The notes under the pieces are model-generated. The model saw nothing but the letters and a program-made list of their open reading frames with translations, made no database searches and was not told where the DNA came from. A stretch of DNA of 64,000 bases from Candidatus Firestoneibacteriota bacterium (lineage in GTDB: Bacteria; Oederibacteriota; D2-FULL-39-29; CAIOVX01): positions 44,831 through 108,830 of the forward strand of contig CAIOVX010000022.1 of NCBI GenBank assembly GCA_903861835.1. Reading direction: 5' to 3'. Shown here piece after piece: positions 34,297-42,271 of this stretch. How positions within the stretch are numbered: position 1 is the stretch's first letter; each line of letters begins with the position of its first letter. The translations under genes were made by a program, and so were the position numbers.

Positions 34297-35112
34297 ATCA
34301 GCGAATTAAAGCGCTTTCATCCAAAGAAAATGTTCGGGCAGAACTTCCTGTCCGATACCGGAATACTCAGGAGCATTGTCAATGCGGCGGCAGTTAAGCC
34401 GGATGATACGGTCTTGGAGATAGGTCCGGGCAAAGGAACCCTGACGGGAATCATTGCCTCCTTTTGCAAGGTAATTGCCGTAGAAATTGACAAAGGACTG
34501 GTCGCGTTTCTCAGGGAAAAATTCAAAGATAACCCCAATGTGACCATAATAGAAGGGGATATCCTTGAAATGGATATCCCAAAGCTTTTACCCAAGAAAA
34601 GCAAGCTTATAGCCAACATTCCCTACTATATCAGCACGCCGATTATTTTCAAAATACTTGAGAATCGCGAGTATTTTACCACCGCGGTGCTGACGGTGCA
34701 GAAAGAACTTGCGGACAGGATAACTGCCGATCACGGCAGCAAAATATACGGAGTCCTGACGGTGATGGTGCAGTTTGCGGCTGCCGCGAGGTTTATGCGG
34801 TTGATACCGGCTGCGGCGTTCCATCCGAAACCGGACGTTGATTCAGCCGTGCTGCGCCTGGATATCCCGACGAAACCGACATTCCGGTGCAACAATGAAG
34901 TTTTTTTTAGGGAGATGGTGCGCGCTGGATTTCAGCACAGGCGGAAGATGCTGCGCGGCAGCCTGCAGGATATCGGGCTTGCCAGAGAGTCAATCGAGAA
35001 AGCCCTGGCCGTATGTGGCATAAAACCCGAAGCTAGGCCTGAAGAGATAGATATACCCGGTCTGGTAGCGTTATCAAATGTTCTTTCCGGCGAAAAAAGA
35101 GAAAAAGCGTAA
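34297..35112 (+). CDS. rsmA: 16S rRNA dimethyladenosine transferase RsmA/KsgA, probable ATC start
   Basis: Methylates A1518 and A1519 of 16S rRNA. Motifs: FGQNFLSDTGIL, VLEIGPGKGTL (SAM), ANIPYYISTPI (NIPY catalytic) and FHPKPDVDSAVLRL; about 271 residues. The start is odd. A strong AAAGGAG ends at 34290, six bases before an ATC (34297), and no ATG, GTG or TTG lies at that spacing. An in-frame TTG at 34273 overlaps the -10 box, and the next ATG (34330) would begin at the conserved FGQNFL and has no ribosome site. I place the start at the ATC; a base error there is the main alternative. Confidence 0.9.
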   Translation: MSELKRFHPKKMFGQNFLSDTGILRSIVNAAAVKPDDTVLEIGPGKGTLTGIIASFCKVIAVEIDKGLVAFLREKFKDNPNVTIIEGDILEMDIPKLLPKKSKLIANIPYYISTPIIFKILENREYFTTAVLTVQKELADRITADHGSKIYGVLTVMVQFAAAARFMRLIPAAAFHPKPDVDSAVLRLDIPTKPTFRCNNEVFFREMVRAGFQHRRKMLRGSLQDIGLARESIEKALAVCGIKPEARPEEIDIPGLVALSNVLSGEKREKA

Positions 35113-35154
35113 AACTAAACGGTCGAGTTTTTGGCCGCGAGGAGGACTAATAGT

Positions 35155-35919
35155 ATGAATAAGAAGGTCGGTTTGCAGCTCTACACTTTGAGGGAGTTTC
35201 TGAAGACAGAGGCCGATACCGCGGAAACGCTGAAAAAAGTAAAGAATATCGGCTACGATATTGTTCAGATTTCAGGTTGCGGAGTGACGGACGCGAAAAT
35301 ACTCAGCAGGCTGGTCAAAGATGCCGGTCTAATATCTAATTCCGTGCACGAGAAGTATGACAGAATAACGAAGGAAACAGACGCCTTCATAGAGGATTGC
35401 AGGATGATGGGTTATACCACCGCAGCCATCCCGCATCTGCCGGAAGAAATGAGGACTGTTGAGGGCTATAGAAATGTTGCGCGCGAAGCCAATGCGGCAG
35501 GAGAGAAACTTTTCAAGGCCGGAATTATCCTGACCTATCATAACCACGATTTCGAGTTTGAAAATCTTGGCGGAATCCGCGGAATTGATATTATTTACGG
35601 CGAAACAAATCCAAAATTTTTGCAGTCGGAGCTTGATGTTTACTGGGTACAGTCAGGCGGTGGGGACCCGGCAGACTGGATTCTGAAGATGAACGGCCGC
35701 GCTCCGATAGTGCATCTGAAAGAGATGGGGGTAAAGGGCAAAGAACGTATTATGCTTCCTGTCGGCGAGGGCAACATGAACTGGAAGTCTATTCTCAAAG
35801 CGCTCAAGGAAGTCGGCACAGAATTCTATTATGTCGAGCAGGACAGATGTAACGGCGAAGACCCTTTTGCATGCATAAAGAAGAGCCTGGATAATCTTAA
35901 GAAAATGGGAGTAGAGTAA
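35155..35919 (+). CDS. Sugar phosphate isomerase/epimerase-like TIM barrel protein
   Basis: A 254-residue member of the xylose isomerase-like/AP endonuclease 2 superfamily. Opening KVGLQLYTLREFLKTEADT; metal-ligand blocks ILTYHNHDFEFE, FLQSELDVYWVQSGGGDP, IVHLKEMGVKG and FYYVEQDRC match inosose dehydratase/IolE-type proteins. Substrate unknown, likely a sugar or polyol. ATG at 35155 follows GAGGAGG. It may be the last gene of the rsmA unit; a terminator follows after a palindromic repeat. Confidence 0.82.
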   Translation: MNKKVGLQLYTLREFLKTEADTAETLKKVKNIGYDIVQISGCGVTDAKILSRLVKDAGLISNSVHEKYDRITKETDAFIEDCRMMGYTTAAIPHLPEEMRTVEGYRNVAREANAAGEKLFKAGIILTYHNHDFEFENLGGIRGIDIIYGETNPKFLQSELDVYWVQSGGGDPADWILKMNGRAPIVHLKEMGVKGKERIMLPVGEGNMNWKSILKALKEVGTEFYYVEQDRCNGEDPFACIKKSLDNLKKMGVE

Positions 35920-35932
35920 AGGCAAATTCGAA

Positions 35933-35968
35933 GTCCGCCTGCGGGCGAGATCTCGGCTATCGCCGGAC
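35933..35968. repeat. Palindromic block with AGATCT core, second copy
   Basis: Bounded by GTCCG and CGGAC, with CGAGATCTCG in the middle (35946-35955). Flanked by AAATTCGAA and TAAATTCTAAAC, matching the layout at 26050-26100 though the inner arms differ. Confidence 0.6.
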
Positions 35969-35987
35969 ACTAAATTCTAAACAAAAC

Positions 35988-36027
35988 AAAAAAGGATACC
36001 GGCTTAAACCAGGTATCCTTTTTTTTT
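35988..36027. terminator. Bidirectional terminator between isomerase gene and mrcA
   Basis: AAAGGATACC/GGTATCCTTT around an 11-nt loop. Nine or more T follow on the plus strand and A-rich sequence precedes it, so it also serves the minus strand. Confidence 0.85.
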
Positions 36028-36065
36028 ACGTTATAAACGTTACGAACCTTACGAACGTTACAAAC
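36028..36065 (-). repeat. Nonamer minisatellite after mrcA
   Basis: ACGTTATAA, ACGTTACGA, ACCTTACGA, ACGTTACAA on the plus strand, i.e. the minus-sense form of the nonamer. It lies two bases past the mrcA stop in mrcA's sense. Confidence 0.8.
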
Positions 36066-36067
36066 TT

Positions 36068-38122
36068 TTATTTATTTGACTTATATTCAAACAAATCTGA
36101 TTTATTATGTTCCCTGCAGATTTTTGTCGGTTCAGTGCCCTTGACAAAATTTTCATCAATAATGTTCTTGCATTTGTCGCCGGCCAAAAGCCCTGTATCC
36201 GCGTCAATCTTTAAGGTGACCACATTTGCCGGTTTTTCAAAATCCTCAGGCGGCGCGACATAGACCTGCTGCATAAAATCTCCCCAGATTGGTGCCGGAG
36301 TATTGCCGCTTGAAATGACCGAGCCGAGCGACCTGTGATCGTCAAAGCCGACCCAGATGCCGCAAACGAGATCAGAGGTATAGCCTGTAAACCAGACATC
36401 GGAATAGTTGTCGGTTGTTCCGGTCTTTCCAGCGCAGGGGAAGGTGATTCCAAGGTCCCGTATGCCCCTTGCCGTTCCTTTGTTGATGACATCTTCCATC
36501 ATGGAGACCATAACATAGGCCGTTTCGGGCTTTAAAACTTCCTGAAGTTTGGGAGCGTTTTCCTCAATAATCTTTCCGGTGTTGTCCTTTATGTACAATA
36601 TAGATACCGGTTCAACCCTGACCCCCATATTCGGGAAAACGCAGTAGGCGGAGACCAGTTCCTGCAGGCTAACTTCTGAAGTGCCGAATGCCAGAGATAA
36701 GTTTTTCCGTATTTTTGACTTAATTCCCATCTTCTGCGCGTAACTTGCCGCAGCCGAAGTGCCTACCTTTGTCAATAGTTTGAGAGTTACAACGTTTCGC
36801 GAGGTGTAGAGCCCCTTGCGCAAAGTTGTCGGGCCGAAGAATTTCTTCTCGTAGTTTTCCGGTTTCCACTCGGTGCCGTCCCGGTCGGTTATTACTATGG
36901 GAGAGTCTGTTATTATATCCGCAGGAGTGAACCCGTTGTCTATGGCCGCGGTGTAAATAAAGGGTTTGAAGGCCGAGCCCGGCTGGCGGAACGCCTGGGT
37001 GGCGCGGTTGAACTCGCTCTCCTTAAAATCCCTGCCACCGATCATTGCCTTGATATATCCGGTTTTGGGATCCATGCAGATCACCGCGATTTGTATAGGC
37101 ACATTTTTTTTGAAGTTCGGATCCGAAGAAATGTTTTCCGCCGGTATGCCCATCTCGCGGGCTATTCTTGTTTCCGCGTCTTCTATTCCTTTGGCCGCAG
37201 CTTTCTGGGCCTTGTCCTGTATTCTTAGGTCCAGCGTGGTGTAGACCGAGAGGCCGCCTTTGTAGATGGTGTTGCTCCCGTAAGTCTCCTCTATCAACTG
37301 CCGGACGTGCTCCACGAAATAGGGCGCGTTTCTGGTCTCGGTGGTATGAAGTTCTATCGGAGAGGCCTTGGCGAGCGCTCCGGCTTCTTTAGTGACTATC
37401 TTTCTTTTTATCATCCGTTCAAGGATCATATCCCTGCGGGTTTTTGCTTTTTCAATATTGTTGAAGGGGGAAGTTTTGTTTGGGGATCTGACCAGCCCGG
37501 CCATCAGCGCGCATTCGGGAAGCGTAAGTTCTTCTACGTGCTTGCCGAAGTAAGTCCTGGACGCGGCCTCTACTCCGTAGGCGCCCGAGCCGAAATAAAC
37601 CTGATTAAGGTACATCTCGAGTATTTCCTTCTTGGTATAACGGTATTCTATCTTTAAGGCGAGCATTGCTTCTTTTATTTTTCTTGAAAGCGTGCGCTCC
37701 TGCGTAAGGAAAAGATTGCGCGCCAACTGCTGTGTGATAGTTGAAGCGCCCTGTTCAACGCGCGCATGCGCAAGATTTACGGCCGTGGCGCGAATTATTC
37801 CGAGCGGGTCTATGCCCCAGTGGCTGTAGAACTTTTCGTCTTCCACGGCGAGCAGAGCCCGCTGAAGATTTAGCGGAACTTTGTCTACCGGGACCAGCGT
37901 TCTTTGTTCTACGAAGAGCTGGGCGATGAGTTCCCCGTTAACATCGTAGAGCTTGCTGGCAAGAGAAGGTTTGTAGCCCTCAAGTTCGCTTAAGGGCGGC
38001 AGTTCCTGGTAATAGGCGATTAAGAGTCCGAATAACCAGCCCGTAAGGATACAGAGCAGCACATAAGTTCCGGTGCGGAAATTCTTTTTTTTAGCCCAGA
38101 GGGCTGCTACTTTTCCAAACAT
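36068..38122 (-). CDS. mrcA: Penicillin-binding protein 1A (bifunctional)
   Basis: About 684 residues, class A PBP. N-terminal membrane anchor (TYVLLCILTGWLFGLLIAYY), GT51 glycosyltransferase (residues ~50-230: AVEDEKFYSHWGIDP, GASTITQQLARNLFL, ILEMYLNQVYFGSGAYG), then transpeptidase with SxxK in GSAFKPF, SRN and KTGTT. It polymerises and crosslinks peptidoglycan. I choose the ATG at 38122, which coincides with the predicted start point; an ATG two codons earlier directly abuts the -10 box. Divergent from rpsU. Confidence 0.94.
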   Translation of the reverse strand: MFGKVAALWAKKKNFRTGTYVLLCILTGWLFGLLIAYYQELPPLSELEGYKPSLASKLYDVNGELIAQLFVEQRTLVPVDKVPLNLQRALLAVEDEKFYSHWGIDPLGIIRATAVNLAHARVEQGASTITQQLARNLFLTQERTLSRKIKEAMLALKIEYRYTKKEILEMYLNQVYFGSGAYGVEAASRTYFGKHVEELTLPECALMAGLVRSPNKTSPFNNIEKAKTRRDMILERMIKRKIVTKEAGALAKASPIELHTTETRNAPYFVEHVRQLIEETYGSNTIYKGGLSVYTTLDLRIQDKAQKAAAKGIEDAETRIAREMGIPAENISSDPNFKKNVPIQIAVICMDPKTGYIKAMIGGRDFKESEFNRATQAFRQPGSAFKPFIYTAAIDNGFTPADIITDSPIVITDRDGTEWKPENYEKKFFGPTTLRKGLYTSRNVVTLKLLTKVGTSAAASYAQKMGIKSKIRKNLSLAFGTSEVSLQELVSAYCVFPNMGVRVEPVSILYIKDNTGKIIEENAPKLQEVLKPETAYVMVSMMEDVINKGTARGIRDLGITFPCAGKTGTTDNYSDVWFTGYTSDLVCGIWVGFDDHRSLGSVISSGNTPAPIWGDFMQQVYVAPPEDFEKPANVVTLKIDADTGLLAGDKCKNIIDENFVKGTEPTKICREHNKSDLFEYKSNK

Positions 38123-38128
38123 ACACAT

Positions 38129-38157
38129 ATTATATAGAAAAGACGCGGAATTTACAA
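38129..38157 (-). promoter_or_regulatory. Promoter of mrcA (leaderless)
   Basis: Minus strand TTGTAA, 17-bp spacer, TATAAT at 38134-38129. Seven bases further is 38122, the A of an ATG, so the transcript is predicted to lack a leader. Confidence 0.6.
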
Positions 38158-38206
38158 ATATTTTTGCCTATTACGCCTTGTTTTTCAATGCTTTTAGGCT
38201 GGCATA

Positions 38207-38235
38207 TTGACAAAAAAAGGGTGCTTTGTTATAAT
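38207..38235 (+). promoter_or_regulatory. Consensus promoter of the rpsU-rpoD operon
   Basis: TTGACA, exactly 17 bp, TATAAT with an extended TGT: a perfect consensus sigma70 promoter. The start point near 38242 gives a leader of ~110 nt before rpsU. Confidence 0.85.
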
Positions 38236-38260
38236 CAAGATGCTGGCTGGGTTATTCGGG

Positions 38261-38270
38261 TCACCGGTGA
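38261..38270. promoter_or_regulatory. Palindrome in the rpsU leader
   Basis: TCACCGGTGA, a perfect 10-bp palindrome flanked by GGG and TCC, about 20 bases into the predicted transcript. It could be an operator or part of a leader fold. Confidence 0.35.
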
Positions 38271-38285
38271 TCCGGCGGGTTTATG

Positions 38286-38318
38286 AAGGTTCCCTCTTGA
38301 CGGGAACTTTTCTTTTTT
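38286..38318 (+). terminator. Terminator-like hairpin in the rpsU leader (attenuator)
   Basis: GTTCCC/GGGAAC extended by three weaker pairs, loop TCTTGAC, then TTTTCTTTTTT. It lies after the promoter and 33 bases before the rpsU start. It would release an RNA of ~75 nt unless bypassed, which suggests attenuation or a small RNA. Confidence 0.65.
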
Positions 38319-38350
38319 ACAAAATCTGTCAAAGAAAGGTGGCGATTAAA

Positions 38351-38545
38351 TTGGTGGAAGTCATAGTAAAGTCCGACGAATCGTTCGAATCGGCCCTCAA
38401 GAGATTCAAGAGGAAATGCCAGATGGAAGGCATCCTCACGGAAATCAGGAAAAGGGAGTATTACGAGAAGCCGAGCGAAAAGCGGAAGAAAAAAGAAGAA
38501 GCGGCTGCCCGCAAGCTGAGGAAAAGACTCGAGAAGATGGACTAA
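38351..38545 (+). CDS. rpsU: 30S ribosomal protein S21
   Basis: A 64-residue basic protein: [20 protein letters not shown] is the S21 core, followed by [18 protein letters not shown]. Start TTG at 38351 gives the usual M-V-E-V N-terminus, with AAAGGTGG about 8 bases upstream. The frame is open back to 38207, but that part is the leader with its terminator-like hairpin. It heads a macromolecular-synthesis operon with dnaG and rpoD, as in E. coli, enlarged by yqeY, mpg and a nif3-like gene. Confidence 0.93.
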   Translation: MVEVIVKSDESFESALKRFKRKCQMEGILTEIRKREYYEKPSEKRKKKEEAAARKLRKRLEKMD

Positions 38546-38557
38546 GGAGCCGTTCAA

Positions 38558-39001
38558 GTGGGATTAAAAGAGAAGATTGACGAAGATATCAAGTCGGCAA
38601 TGAAGACCAGGGAAGAACTTAAGCTCTCGGCTTTGAGGATGTTGAAGGCGGCTATAGGCAATGCCGAGATAGCCAAAAAGAAAACCCTGGTTGACGAAGA
38701 TATTTTTTCGCTTCTCCAAACGGCGGTAAAACAAAGAAAAGATTCGGCGGAAGCGTTCAGGGCGGGCAACCGCCCTGAACTCGCCGAGAAAGAAACGGCG
38801 GAAATAAAGATACTCGAGGTCTATCTGCCTGCTCAGCTTGGCGAGCAGGAGGTGCGTGAGCTTGTCGCGAAGGCTGTCGCGGAAACGGGAGCGGCCGGGG
38901 CGAAAGATATCGGCAAAGTTATGGGCAAACTCATGCCCCTGGTAAAGGGAAAGGCCGACGGCGGCCTGGTAAACAGGCTGGTACGGGAGATACTTAAGTA
39001 G
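38558..39001 (+). CDS. GatB/YqeY domain-containing protein
   Basis: A 147-residue all-helical YqeY protein, related to the tRNA-binding tail domain of GatB. Family blocks: LKEKIDEDIKSAMKTREELK, LSALRMLKAAI, AETAEIKILEVYLPAQL-like EKETAEIKILEVYLPAQLGE, and GAAGAKDIGKVMGKLMP. GTG start with AAGGAG upstream. YqeY lies between rpsU and dnaG in many bacteria. The role is presumably tRNA related. Confidence 0.92.
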   Translation: MGLKEKIDEDIKSAMKTREELKLSALRMLKAAIGNAEIAKKKTLVDEDIFSLLQTAVKQRKDSAEAFRAGNRPELAEKETAEIKILEVYLPAQLGEQEVRELVAKAVAETGAAGAKDIGKVMGKLMPLVKGKADGGLVNRLVREILK

Positions 39002-39002
39002 C

Positions 39003-39548
39003 TTGTTGAAAGTATTAAAACGCGGTTTTTACGCAAGGAGCTCCGCGCTTGTAGCTAAGGAGCTGCTCGGCAAGATAATTGTAAGGGAATTTCCCGGAAA
39101 AAAAATCACCGCCAGAATAGTTGAAACCGAGGCCTATCTCGGAAAAAACGACCCCGCCTCGCATGCCGCCGGAAAGATGACCAAAAGGAACTCCGTGATG
39201 TTCGGCGCCCCCGGACGCGCGTATGTGTATTTTTGTTACGGATGTCATTTCATGTTCAATACCGTCACCGAAAAGAAGGGCAAAGCCGGGGCGGTGTTAA
39301 TCAGGGCTGTTGAAAGCGCGGGAAATACTCCGCGCGCAAACGGGCCCGGGAAGCTCTCCAAGTATCTTTCAATCGGCAGGGCTTTAAACGAACATGACCT
39401 GACATCAGGAAATGGGCTGTATATTGCTGATGACGGTTTTTCACCGGGGAAAATATGGAAAAGCGGAAGAGTAGGTATTAGCGGGGCTAAAAAAAAGCTC
39501 TTGCGGTTCTTCCTTAAAGACAATAGGCATGTTTCAAAGTACAGGTAA
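39003..39548 (+). CDS. mpg: 3-methyladenine DNA glycosylase (AAG/Mpg family)
   Basis: A 181-residue base-excision enzyme removing alkylated purines. Active-site residues of the family are present: ETEAYLGKNDPASHA (Glu, Tyr, His), RNSVMFGAPGRAYVYFCYG, and CHFMFN (Asn). The gene begins at TTG one base after yqeY; a second TTG follows at once, so the exact start is uncertain. It interrupts the usual rpsU-dnaG-rpoD order and adds a repair function to the operon. Confidence 0.9.
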   Translation: MLKVLKRGFYARSSALVAKELLGKIIVREFPGKKITARIVETEAYLGKNDPASHAAGKMTKRNSVMFGAPGRAYVYFCYGCHFMFNTVTEKKGKAGAVLIRAVESAGNTPRANGPGKLSKYLSIGRALNEHDLTSGNGLYIADDGFSPGKIWKSGRVGISGAKKKLLRFFLKDNRHVSKYR

Positions 39549-39558
39549 CGGAGGCATA

Positions 39559-40512
39559 ATGAAATTTCGCGAATTCTACAGACTGGCTATTGAAGCGGGA
39601 ATGGATAATGATCTTCGCGGCAGGAAGGAAACAGAAAAACTGCTGAAGCAGGCGAAAGAAACCTTTGTGGAGCTCAAAGCCGAGAAGAAAAAATATTTTG
39701 ACCGCGACAGGCTGGTAAACCCTTTCGGAGACACCAGAATACTTAACGGCGATAAAGACGCCGAGATAAAGAGAATCCTTGTAGGTATTGATATAGAGGC
39801 AGGAGAAATTGCTCTGGCTGACAGGCTCAGGGAAAAGCAAAAAATTGACCTGGTTCTTGCTCATCACCCTGAAGGGCGGGGGCTCGCCAACCTGCACGAG
39901 GTAATGTCAATCCATGCTGATGTGGCGGCGCGTTTTGGGGTTTCAATTACCGCGGCGGAAGGCATGATGCTCACCCGCATCAAGGAAATAGAAAGAAGGC
40001 TGATGCCGGTTAACCATTTTAGAGCGGTTGACGCGGCAAAACTGCTAGGACTTAATTTCATGTGCGCGCATACTGTCGCGGACAATTGCGTGGCCAATTA
40101 TCTTCAGAAGAAGGTGGACGCGGAAAAACCGGAAACCATAAAGGAGCTGCTTGAGCTGCTGCTTGAGATTCCGGAATACTCGCTTTCAGAAGAGGCGGGC
40201 GTCGGTCCGAAGCTGATAGCCGGGCGTGACAATGCCAAGGCCGGAAGAATTATGGTGGACATGACCGGCGGCACCGAAGGTTCGAAAGAACTCATAGGGA
40301 AATGGGCGCAAGCCGGGGTTAATACCGTAGTCGGTATGCATTTCTCGGAAGAGCACAGAAAGGAAATGGAAAAGCACTTTATAAACGCAGTTATAGCGGG
40401 GCATATCAGCAGCGACAACCTCGGGTTAAATCTTCTTTTTGATCAGATAATTAAAAAAGGCGGCAAGCTTGAATTTGTGGAATGCTCTGGTTTCCGCAGG
40501 GTGAAAAGATAG
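39559..40512 (+). CDS. NIF3-like metal-binding protein
   Basis: A 317-residue protein related to the NIF3/GTP cyclohydrolase 1 type 2 family. Metal-ligand blocks: DLVLAHHPEGRGLANLHEVM (two His), VNTVVGMHFSEEH and NAVIAGHISSDNLGLNLLFD. The N-terminal ~80 residues (REFYRLAIEAGMDNDLRGRK) are an extension over short NIF3 proteins. Function of the family is unresolved. ATG at 39559 follows GGAGG. It lies four bases before dnaG. Confidence 0.8.
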   Translation: MKFREFYRLAIEAGMDNDLRGRKETEKLLKQAKETFVELKAEKKKYFDRDRLVNPFGDTRILNGDKDAEIKRILVGIDIEAGEIALADRLREKQKIDLVLAHHPEGRGLANLHEVMSIHADVAARFGVSITAAEGMMLTRIKEIERRLMPVNHFRAVDAAKLLGLNFMCAHTVADNCVANYLQKKVDAEKPETIKELLELLLEIPEYSLSEEAGVGPKLIAGRDNAKAGRIMVDMTGGTEGSKELIGKWAQAGVNTVVGMHFSEEHRKEMEKHFINAVIAGHISSDNLGLNLLFDQIIKKGGKLEFVECSGFRRVKR

Positions 40513-40516
40513 TTAA

Positions 40517-42271
40517 ATGGGTCTCATACCGCAGGACAAGATAGAACTGGTAAAAGACGCCAACGATATAGTTGACGTTGTTTCGGGATATGTTTCTTTG
40601 AAGAAGAACGGGGCAAGTTTCAAGGCGTGCTGTCCATTCCACACAGAGAAGACTCCGTCTTTCGTGGTGAGTCCCGCAAAGCAGATTTGGCGCTGTTTCG
40701 GCTGCGGCATAGGCGGCAATGTTTTCGGGTTTGTCGAAAAGGCCGAGCATATGAACTTTGCCGAAGCGGTAAGGTTTCTCGCGGAACGGAGAGGCATCAG
40801 CATAGAATATACCGACAGCGGCAGGCCGGAACTTAGGGACCAACTGCTTAAACTCAACGAACTTGCCGCGAAGTATTACAAGTACGTGCTTGAATCCGAT
40901 ACCGGAAGGGCCTCCCGGTATTATCTTTCGGAAAGGGGCATAAACGCGGAATCACTTTCGAGATGGAGTCTGGGGTTCGCTCAGGATTCGTGGGACGCGT
41001 TTCTGAAATACGCGAAATCCAAGGGTTACACGGAACAACTGCTGGAGACTGCGGGTCTTATAATAAAGAACGAACAGCGGGGCTCCTATTATGACAGGTT
41101 CAGGAACCGCATTATTTTTCCGGTTCAGGACAGGAACGGAAAATACTGCGCTTTCGGAGCGAGGGTAACGGACAAGTCTTTGCCCAAGTACCTGAACTCG
41201 CCGGAAACACCGGTATACGTAAAGAGCCGGATACTCTACGGCTGGCCGCAGGCAAAGGCCGCAATCTCGGAGAGCAACACCGTTATTATAGTTGAAGGCT
41301 ATATGGATGTTGTAATGCCGCACCAGTACGGGATTTCAAATGTTGTTGCCAGCATGGGAACTTCCCTCACAAAAGAGCAGGCGCAGCAAATTAAGCGCTA
41401 CGCCGAAAATGTAAAGCTTTGTTATGATCTGGATAAAGCCGGAGTGAATGCCAGCATCCGCGGGATAGACGTGCTAATTGAAGAGGGCCTTAATGTCAGC
41501 GTGGTGGTCATGCCGCAAGGCTGCAAGGATCCGGATGAACTGCTGGTAAAGAAGGGGAAGGATGCCTTCCTTGCGGCGGCTAATAACGCGAAAGACATTG
41601 TTGAATTCTGGCTTGACGCCGAAAAAACTTCCGCCGGCACAGAACTTTCGGGAAAGATAGCTGTAGTCGCCAAGATGAAGCCGGTGATAAATAAGGTCGC
41701 CAACGAACTTCGCAGAAAGAGTTATATAGAAACTATTGCCAGGAAACTGGCGCTTGAAGAGAGAGTCGTAGAAAAAGAACTTTCCAAAGAAGAAAGGTTT
41801 TTTTCGGCGGCGGCCGTAAAAGGGCAGGCAAAGCAGGCAGTGAAGCCGAGGAGCTGTCCTCCGGCGGAAAAAGAACTGTTAACTCTTATATTAAACAGCG
41901 TTGAGGCAGCCGGCAGGGTCTGTGAAGAACTTTTGGAAACAGATTTCACCGACAGCATAAACGCCGGAATTTTTACCGAGATAAAGAAGAGCCTGGCAGA
42001 AAAAGGCGCTATAGACCATTCAAGGATAGCGGCCGCTCTGGAAGGAGAAGCTTCCGAGGTTTTTACCGGACTCTCGCTGGACGAAAGGGAATTTGCCGGG
42101 CAGGAAAAGGCGGAGAAAGACTTAGTCCGGCATATAATGAACAACAGAATTATTAACAGGCTAAAGGAACTGGAGCCTGAAGTAAAGAAGGTCGGCCGCG
42201 GCGAATACGATAAGAATCTCGTAAACGAATATTATCAATTACTGCGCAGGCTGAAGGGGATGAAGAAGTGA
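40517..42271 (+). CDS. dnaG: DNA primase
   Basis: A 584-residue primase that makes RNA primers at the replication fork. CHC2 zinc finger at the N-terminus ([13 protein letters not shown] and CFGCGIGGN), catalytic core with the Toprim motif [24 protein letters not shown] and DPDELLV, and a C-terminal DnaB-interacting helical domain. Its TGA overlaps the rpoD GTG start. Confidence 0.96.
   Translation: MGLIPQDKIELVKDANDIVDVVSGYVSLKKNGASFKACCPFHTEKTPSFVVSPAKQIWRCFGCGIGGNVFGFVEKAEHMNFAEAVRFLAERRGISIEYTDSGRPELRDQLLKLNELAAKYYKYVLESDTGRASRYYLSERGINAESLSRWSLGFAQDSWDAFLKYAKSKGYTEQLLETAGLIIKNEQRGSYYDRFRNRIIFPVQDRNGKYCAFGARVTDKSLPKYLNSPETPVYVKSRILYGWPQAKAAISESNTVIIVEGYMDVVMPHQYGISNVVASMGTSLTKEQAQQIKRYAENVKLCYDLDKAGVNASIRGIDVLIEEGLNVSVVVMPQGCKDPDELLVKKGKDAFLAAANNAKDIVEFWLDAEKTSAGTELSGKIAVVAKMKPVINKVANELRRKSYIETIARKLALEERVVEKELSKEERFFSAAAVKGQAKQAVKPRSCPPAEKELLTLILNSVEAAGRVCEELLETDFTDSINAGIFTEIKKSLAEKGAIDHSRIAAALEGEASEVFTGLSLDEREFAGQEKAEKDLVRHIMNNRIINRLKELEPEVKKVGRGEYDKNLVNEYYQLLRRLKGMKK

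Noticed and set aside
38240..38350. In-frame N-terminal extension of rpsU from an ATG at 38240
   Set aside because: The added 37 residues do not resemble S21, encode the terminator-like hairpin, and the TTG at 38351 has a ribosome site and gives a standard S21.
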